A stretch of 64,000 nt of DNA. Origin: Branchiostoma floridae. Taxonomy: Eukaryota > Chordata > Leptocardii > Amphioxiformes > Branchiostomatidae. The notes under the pieces were generated by a model. It did no database searches. It worked only from the letters and a program-made list of their open reading frames with translations, and was not told the DNA's origin. A program made the position numbers and the translations under genes. Location of the stretch: the NCBI RefSeq assembly GCF_000003815.2, contig NC_049984.1:16688495-16752494 (forward strand), in the 5' to 3' direction. Within the stretch, counting starts at the first letter, position 1; the number at the start of each line of letters is the position of its first letter. This document shows positions 53,301 through 62,300 of the stretch, piece by piece.

Positions 53301-56300
53301 CCTTCTCTAACTCTGCCTTCACGTCAAAGTCATTCAGGAACTTCTGAGACATGTCAATCAGGTCACACTTCACCTGAGACACAAAAGGAAACGATAAAAT
53401 ATTATATGTATGTGCCTTTAATGTAATATACATGTACAAAGCAACGAAGCATGACAGTACTGCTAGTGTCTCTGCCTTCAGCCCCTGTCACACATGTCTG
53501 ACCATGGCCTTACTAAGCTTCTCCAGAACATGGTTGTGAGTAAGATCATCTGTGGTTAGGAGTTGGTTGGCTACTCTTCTTAAAAAACTTCCCATGGTTC
53601 CTGGCAATGGACTTTATTTCCAAAAAAAAAAAAATGGTATACACTGTCTGTAGCCACCGCGCATCAAATCATGATGCAAGCAAACGATTGATTGATACAT
53701 TTCAAAGAGTTCACATTGCAAGTTACCAACTAGTCTTGTAAAATAAGTTTGCAAAAACTGTAAGTATAACAGTCAGGAAAGTCACCCTTTATCTGGATGC
53801 AACTAGAGAAGCTAACTAAAGCTAGAATAGGGGGATGAGAGGGAAAAGGTGGGGTGAATAACAACTTCAATATCACAAAGAAACGAGAAGAAGCCAGATT
53901 TACGTAGTAGAATACGATTCTTGAGTATTGTAGATTCATAGTGTATATTTCATGTATCTTTTGTTGCGACCTGTACTGAACCCAGTAGGTATGTATGTAC
54001 AATAAAGGTCTTCATTCATTCATTCATTCATTCATTCATTCAACAACAGGCTGGGATTTGAACACTTAACCTTCTCAATCAGGACCACTATCTAAACATG
54101 CTAAATAGAAGCCTTGGGATACAGCTATCGTGTGTGTGAATTTCCTACCATGTCAGCTTCAATATCAGCATCCTCAGGAGGAGGAGAGGACAGCCAGAAG
54201 GTGGGGCTGACGGAGCGCTCGTCGTACTCATCCCCCACCAGGTAGATGGCGCGGGAGTTAAACTGGTCCGTGATCTGTTCTGGGGACGGTAGTGCTGGTT
54301 CCTCGGGTTCTGTGGGGAATATGAGGATATCTTCTGATCAGCATCAATCTGTGAAAGTTACTTTATTTAGTTCACAAGTTTGTATCTATCTTCTCTTGAT
54401 AGTTTTAAAGAACGCTTGCAGATAGATGTGCAAAAGTTAGGTTAGGTGTGATGGGTCCGTGGTCTGTTCTGGGGACGGTAGTGCTGGCTCCTCGGGTTCT
54501 GTGGGGAAGAAGAGGATCATATCTTCTGATCAGCATCAATCTGTGAAAGGTAGATTCTTAAGTTCCCATGCATGTAGCCTCATCTAGTCAGTGATAATAT
54601 GCAATCAATCACCATTTTGTATAAAGTACAGTAAATGCAGAAACGTTCATGGTGGTTTAATGTTCGCAGTTTTTGCGGTAGCCAATTCACAGCGAACTTA
54701 AAATCACCGCGAACACTCCATTTTCCTGCTACCGCGAACATAAATCCCTGCAAACTTAAATGCATTTACAGTAGTTTGGCTTCTTCTTTTTTGGGTTACA
54801 CATTCATCTTTCATTCTACACAAAATGTATTTAGAATTACCCATACCAGTTAACCTTTTTCCAGATGATAGAATTACAAGTATATCCACATGTCGTGTCA
54901 ATAACGGCATTACTGGATAAACACTTGCTAGTTACATGGCTATTTCCTCCCACGTTTTTTGTTCTTTATGTAAGTACCTTTGGGCAGTTCCTGCTCCTCA
55001 GAAGCCTGTATGGACTGCCGGAGGTTTACTGTAGCCTCCATCAGGCTCTCCAGGCTCTCATCTTCCTTACAGCACTCCTAAGATTGGGATATTAGGACAA
55101 GGTCATGTATGTACATCAGAGATGTTTCTATGATTAGCATTGAATTGACTGCAGAAACACAAATAAACAGGCAGAAAGATATACACATTAAAGGAAATCA
55201 AAACCTCCATACCAGGGTTGTAGCCAGCCTGAAATCATTTTCTGTCCCCTTGATTTTGAATCCTATAGGCGCAATGTTCCTAGGGGGATCCGGGGGCATA
55301 CTCCCCGGATAATTTTGAAATCTAGCCCCTAGCCCCGAAACACTATTTCCTGCATTTTGAGGTGTAAACTTTGCTGGTAGACTACACTGTCCAATGGCAT
55401 TTGTTTTGGTGAAAAATTACACAAAGGAGACAGTTTTATTGTATCTTTACATATCGATTTTTGTCCGTCACAGAGGACGGAAAGGGCAAAATTTTGTTCC
55501 ATCCCCAGCTACAAAATTGACGGAATGACGGGTGCTGGCTACAACCCTGCTCCATACACAGACAAAATAAAAAGCAAAGAAAACTCACAGTCAGATGTTT
55601 CTCCAGACTGTGCAGCGGGTACTCTGGCTCGTCAGACCAGTTCAGCAGCTCCCTCATCTCCCCCCCACTCAGCACCATGGTCCGCACCGCCGCCCCCATC
55701 TCCTCATCGATCGTCAGCAGCACGCGCAGGAGTTCAAAGGTTGTGGAGATGACGGCCAGGTGGTCAGCATTGTCCTTGTTGAAGGTCGAGGCTAGTCTCT
55801 TCAACAGCTTGTACAAGCAGTCAGTGCTCTTTTTTAGGGCACTGTGGGGAGTAGAAGAAAAGCAAAAGGGTAAAGGTCTTCAGCCTGAAAACCTACAAGG
55901 GCAGTGTTTTGGAAGGCAAAGCCCATTCCTCTCCTTCCACGGCCTTATATCTCCCCAACTTTAGTCAGGTAGCCATTTACATGTACATGTACACCTATAT
56001 TGAATTGGGCAGGTAAGATTTGTTTAACCTTGTTTCCGCTCATGCAGTCATTCACCACAAAACTAAAATTTGTTTGGGCTTCAAGGTGATGATTCAGATT
56101 TTAAGTAGGATGGGTACCTTACTTACTTACTTAGACTTAGACTTAGGGGCTTACGGTTAATCTTTTATCCTGTCCTCCTTACCTCTTGAGTGTATAGAAG
56201 CCGTAGTCGTGTTCAGACAGCATGACAATGGTACGGAGAGCCTGTAGAATGGTCCCAAAGGTCTGCTCCTCACTGCTGACATGGTCCAGTAGGGTGGTGC

Positions 56301-59300
56301 AGATGGACAGCAGGTGGTCCTTACCAGGTAACGAGTTTGCCAGCTGCAACGTTTGATTGGGTTTCATTTTCTGATTAGGGTTTTGATTGGTTGGTTTGAA
56401 ATCAGTGAATGATAAAATTTACAGGAAGAGAGTCATAAATGTTAACATCACCCAATACACAACATCATGATTTCACCTACTGGACTGATACAAAAAAACT
56501 TCAGAAAATATCCTGGGCTTATATCATTCTACAATTATTGTAAGCTCAATGTTGTACTTCGGTTTAATCCAAAGGCTTATCTGCCAAGGAAGTACATATA
56601 ATTCTAAGTATGTAGGTAGGAATGGCTGATACATGTCTATAAGTAGTGAGCTTTACTACATGAAGCTATGCTAATACCAGTGCCTTTTTTTAATGGAATC
56701 TGAAAAAAATTGTAGCAAAATGACTTGACCATTCCAGTTCACAAAACTTAAACCTGAACTGAACCAACTAATTGAACCTTCCAAATCATGCACATGTACC
56801 TGATAGCAAAATAATATTTAGTGCTTATACTAGAGTTTTCATTTGTTCACAACATAGCTTCACAAGTGTGTACCTGTTCAAGTAATGATGCCCCACTCTC
56901 TGGAGATGTTAGAGTGATGTCTGGATCACACAGAGACTGGAAAATAGACTGGACAGGAAACAACAACATTCAAGATTAAATGAAAGTCAAATCATAGTAA
57001 GGACTTTTCTTTTTCGTGATTAAAAAACTTTGTACAGCAAAAAACGCAAACCACTGCCATCCATGAATTTCTTTTTTTCATCATTGTTAAGGTGTTGATG
57101 ATGTGAATTGTCAAATAGCTGAAATACGTGAAAAACAGTTGAGGGAGATTTTCTGACCACCTACCACGACACAGTCTTGAGCCTGGAGGTGGTTCTGCTG
57201 GTCAGACACCACGTTCATCAGCAGACACAGGAAGTACAGCAGGTCCAGGTACTTCTCATCACACTTGGCTCTGCAGGGTTGTAAGGAAGAAAACACCCAT
57301 CTAAGCACACCTACACAGTTGCATGCTACCTTTTACAACTAATACTAGCACCCTTTGCAGCCCTGCCTGACTTTTCAAGAACTATATACAATGTTTCCAA
57401 TAGCTATTGGGTTTATGCCTGACTTTTCAAGAACTATGCAATGTTTCTAATAGCTCTTGGGTTTCTAATGGCTGTTGAGATCTGATAACTGTTTGCAATG
57501 TCCAGTGAGGGTACTCTCCAAGCAGAGGTCGAATCGCGCAGATATAGTACTGTAGTCGAAAAAATTACACTCGCGCTCTTCCTACCTCTGCCACAGAACG
57601 GAACAGTACAAGGCTATTAAATCTAATCACTTTGACACATTCAGTGCGTTTTGTACCTAGGTGCTAAGTCTGCGCCGGGAGTTTAGGGTTTCTGCCGCGC
57701 TCCGACAGCGCGCCGACAGCGCGCCGCGGGACATTTCCTGTCTGCCAGGAGTCGGGTACCTTCTTTTGATTCTCTCCTCGTGTGCCATTGAAGAACTCGA
57801 AACGGCGAAACGGCCGCAGTTTTATGCGATCTAATAATGAGTCAAACTACATTTTTGTAGTACTTGCTGTCCGCGCTGATCAGAGTAAGTTCAGTAACAC
57901 AACACAACAACACAACAAAATCAGTCGTGGCTCAGTCAAATCGAGCCATCACTTGTGTCCCACGATCTAGAAAAGCCTTACAACCGCGCGTGAGTCAGTT
58001 CAGCTTTCAAACAGAAGTTCAGGGCGAGATTTGTCCAGTTAAAGTTGACCTAACTTGTCCAAACTACCAAACACACGCTCGCCATTTTCTTCAGATAACC
58101 GCATGCAAACGTAAACGTTGACATAAATTAACTCCTTTTTTTCATTATAGGATATTTACGGTGCTTACATTAGTACATTTATTTGTTGACTGAATAATAC
58201 ATGTATACACAGGTAATGCATATTTGTAATTTTTGTAAAAAAAAATATTTTATCAGGTGTAGAAAGTTAACGTTACGTTATGATGCTTTCAATCTGGCGG
58301 AAAAGAATGACGTCGCTATTGTTGTCAGTGAATAGAGATCGCAGCGGGTGCTGGCGCGGGCCGCTGAACATGTGCCGGGTGCGAGTTAATCCGGGGCAGT
58401 AAAACTATTTGGCTAACGATCTCTTTATGCTTCGGAGGGCGGAGTTCTAACACGGATTTTGAAAGGATATCTCCGCCCTTATGCGTTCTGTGGCAGAGGT
58501 AGGAAGAGCGCGAGTGTAATTTTTTCGACTACATATCTGCGCGATTCGACCTCTGCTTGGAGAGTACAGTGAGGGGTCCAAAAGAGGCTATCCACATGCA
58601 GTTTTATTCCAGTGTGAGTGGATCAAAACCTCACAGCTCTGTCTTACACAGCTTGTACTTACTGTACAAAACTGGTGTGTTACACCCAACTGCGGTTAAG
58701 CTGTTATGTGAAACAAAACATGCATACTGACCCACTCCTGAGGAGGTGTAGAGCAGGTGCCTTGATGGGAGCCTGGGACATCAGGTCTTCCACCAGTTCA
58801 AGCAGACGCAGGGTGTTTGCGGAACACGGCTTGTCCACGGGCCGGCTCTCCTCTCGACCCTTCTCGTTGGCATTGATGGACTCCAGTACAATGTCAAACA
58901 ATGAACTATAGGAAAACAAAAAACATTGTCAGCAATTTTAGCCCATCTTCCTACCTATGTTACTTTTTCCTACCTAGCAGTTCCAATTTATACTTCTTCT
59001 GACATTTTTTTTGATTGTTGAAAACCATAATATAGGTATACTATAGAAGTGGTGTATATAAGGTCAAAATGTTACCCTATGATCAGAAAACCAGTATTCA
59101 AGTCTTCTAAAGCTACCATTAAATGTCTCTATTCTGAAGACCTAATATACCAATTGTGCAACAACTGTGCTAAATCAATCCACACGAAAAATAACAAAAG
59201 AAAGATTGACAAAAGAGAAAGAAAAACAAGTCATCCAACCATCTGCTATTTATATGTAGGCATGAATCAACCAATGGCTAAAGCAAATATGACAACCTAC

Positions 59301-62300
59301 AGAATCACATCAAAACACAGAGCCCTACTGGGGAGGGGGGCAGTAACAACAAGTACCTAATACAACAGTTACTATCATAATGACTAAATCATATACATGC
59401 TTTGAGCAGCCCTTCCACTGGTAATGCCCCTGATGTTGACAGATGGTACAACATGGGCTAATGCAATGTACAACGGTTAACAGCTGAAATATTTCCAGGT
59501 GAAGTCTGGTGGCTCACCGTACAACCATGAGGGAGGTGGGTGCAGCCAAGTCAGCCATCTGCCAGCACACCCGCTTCAGCAGCTGCTGCAGCTGCGAACA
59601 GCCTGAACCTGTCAACAAGTAACACAGGAGGGAGTTCAGTGGTCAACGACCCTGTTTCTGAACAGGAAGGCTGAGGCCTCTTCATTCACACCTACATTCC
59701 ATGTGTCTATGATCCATCATTAATTGCATTCATCAAGAAAGAGCAAGAATTCCTACTGCGCATTCAAACTCTGCATACTGTACATAGCATTTGTCTACCA
59801 CTATGGAAGACTAGCAGCAGTTGTAGTAGTAGTAGTAACATCCATTGGCATAATACCGGTCGGTTTACTGCAATTTCTCAAGCAATGCTAATTTGGCAAA
59901 TGATCAACGCATCATTTTCTCCAGTTACATGTTGCTGTTACAGCTTACCTTTGCCACTTCTTCTGTGTAAATTATTTTGTCTCTCTGGTCCTGCTAAAAA
60001 CATAATATCGTAATTGGAACACACCGCGGAATTGCACGGAGAACGGGCGCGTGGTTGGAAGGGGGTGCACTATACCGGCCGAACGAAACATGGCACAATT
60101 AACTGCCGCTATGTACCTTTATACATCCTCTGTTGTTCCTTTCTTTCCTGTTAGTAGTTGCACAAAACAAAAATCTGCATGAGCATCCAAAAAGTCATGA
60201 GAAAATGGGCGTATACTGACAAGAATTTTCATTTAATTTTGGTCCGTCACAACCGCTATGACGTAAAACTTTACTGCTGGCCGTAGCATTAAAAATGGCG
60301 GGAAAATGGCGGCGTACGTTCAATTTGACCCATTCAGCCGTAGATCCGGGCGATAATGCAACGGTTCCTCACACTTTTACACGAGTTGTAGGTCACCAAA
60401 AGAAATTCAAGATTGCTGTTGAATCATGCTCGTCTTGTGCCGTGAGCACATGTGATTATTATCTACAAATCTGGCGATGAACGTGACAGTGTGTTTGTCC
60501 CACGACGAGCTCGCCTGCCCCGAAAATGACCTGAAAACTTTTGGCCTTGTTGTCTTCGAATGCATTGTTATCGATGCTTTGTAAATTATGTATTGGACAC
60601 CTAGATGTCTGAAGTGTTCATACCTCAGAAATAACTATTGTTGCATGTGTAGATCTCTTTAAGTTCCACTATTTTTAATCGACCGGTATAAGGCTTATGA
60701 CCGGTATTATGCCAATGCATGTTAGTGGCAGACTGAAATTTTAGTACTTAGTAGATTGGTAGACTTCAATTTTTCAGTGAGCTTAAGTGACATTTTTCAT
60801 TTCCTTTCATTGCAACATATCAAATAACTTTATAGAATTTATAAATGGCAAGTTAGCAGCAAAATACCCTTCTGGCATGCTACTGACAATGTCAGACTAC
60901 AAATTTTCACTCTGAAAAGCTAAGATCAGACTGAAGAATAAGAATTCAAAGAGTATCCTTAGATGCTGTAGTAATCTGACAATCTAATAACAAGAACTAG
61001 CACAGCTGTCTGACCTGCCAGTGCTTTGATGACCTGCTGCAGCTCACTGCTGTGGATGTGGAGGTAGGCACTCCACAGTTTACGGTTGTTCAGGGCTAAC
61101 ACCACGTCATCTGGTGACAGGGACTGGGGAAAACATTTACACAAAACAGGAGTTAGATGTGTAGGAGTATGTTCCACTCAACATGACATTGTTGTACACT
61201 TTGCTTGTAGCTATGAGAATAGCTTGTACACGTATAACTTCTCCTGAAGAAAATCACTTAAATTTCAAACTTTGAATATCAGTTATCACCTTCATGACAG
61301 TTATAGATTGGGCAAATGCCAGTAAAGGTGAGGTTCACCTGTTCTCTTACCCTTTTCCGCATGTGGTGAATCATTATAAACAAGTCAACAATAAACAAAG
61401 TGAGGTAATAACTTGGGACACATTATCCAGAAACAAGGTGAAATGCTTTCCACTTGATACCAAAAAAAGATCAAACTAAAATGAAATGAAAGATGGAAAA
61501 TAACAGTCCAAAATAAACTCTACATTCATTTATTCTCACAGAGACTTCATTCTAAAGTAGGATGGGAAAGGGGCTAGAAGTTTGCAGTTAAGACAACTCG
61601 GTACTACTTACTAGTAATACAATGGAATGAAAAATCACCATGTATTACATCACGGTGGAGAAGTGCAAAAACCACAAAAATAATGCAAACATTCCAAAAT
61701 CTACAGTAAAATGAGCAAAAGGCTCCCCACCTCCCGAGCCCCCATGGGCAGGGGCAGTGGCAGCAGCTCAGACAGCATGGTGAGCCCCCCCAGGAAGGCC
61801 TCTGGTGCAGACATGATGTACTGTAGCACCTCCTTCAGCATCATGGACCAGGTGGTGTTAGCCAAGGCTGCAAGTGGAAAATAATCACTAGTACTCAAGC
61901 CTCCATAAACAAGTTTATCAGGTTGGTACATTTGCAACGCTTCTTCTTCTTCATTCGTGTCATCACTAAACTTTCCTGCTCTAGTACTTCACACACTCCC
62001 TTTCTCTGGTGGTCAGTTCACCTTTAGTCGCGGGGTAACCTATACCTATTGTTTTGAAAAAATGGGTATTTAGGGTCTTCAAGTCAACTGCAATATTTTC
62101 AATATTCTATTAAACTGAGAATATTACAAGTTGAAACCACTATCCATCAACTTAATATCCCCAAATACACTATTTTTAAAACAACAGATATTTGTACATT
62201 ATGTGCTTCCTTACTGATAGGAAAGGAGTCAGAAGTCTGTGAAAAATGAATCATTGAGTCACAGGATGGGGCATAAATCTAAGCTCAAACATCTGAACAA

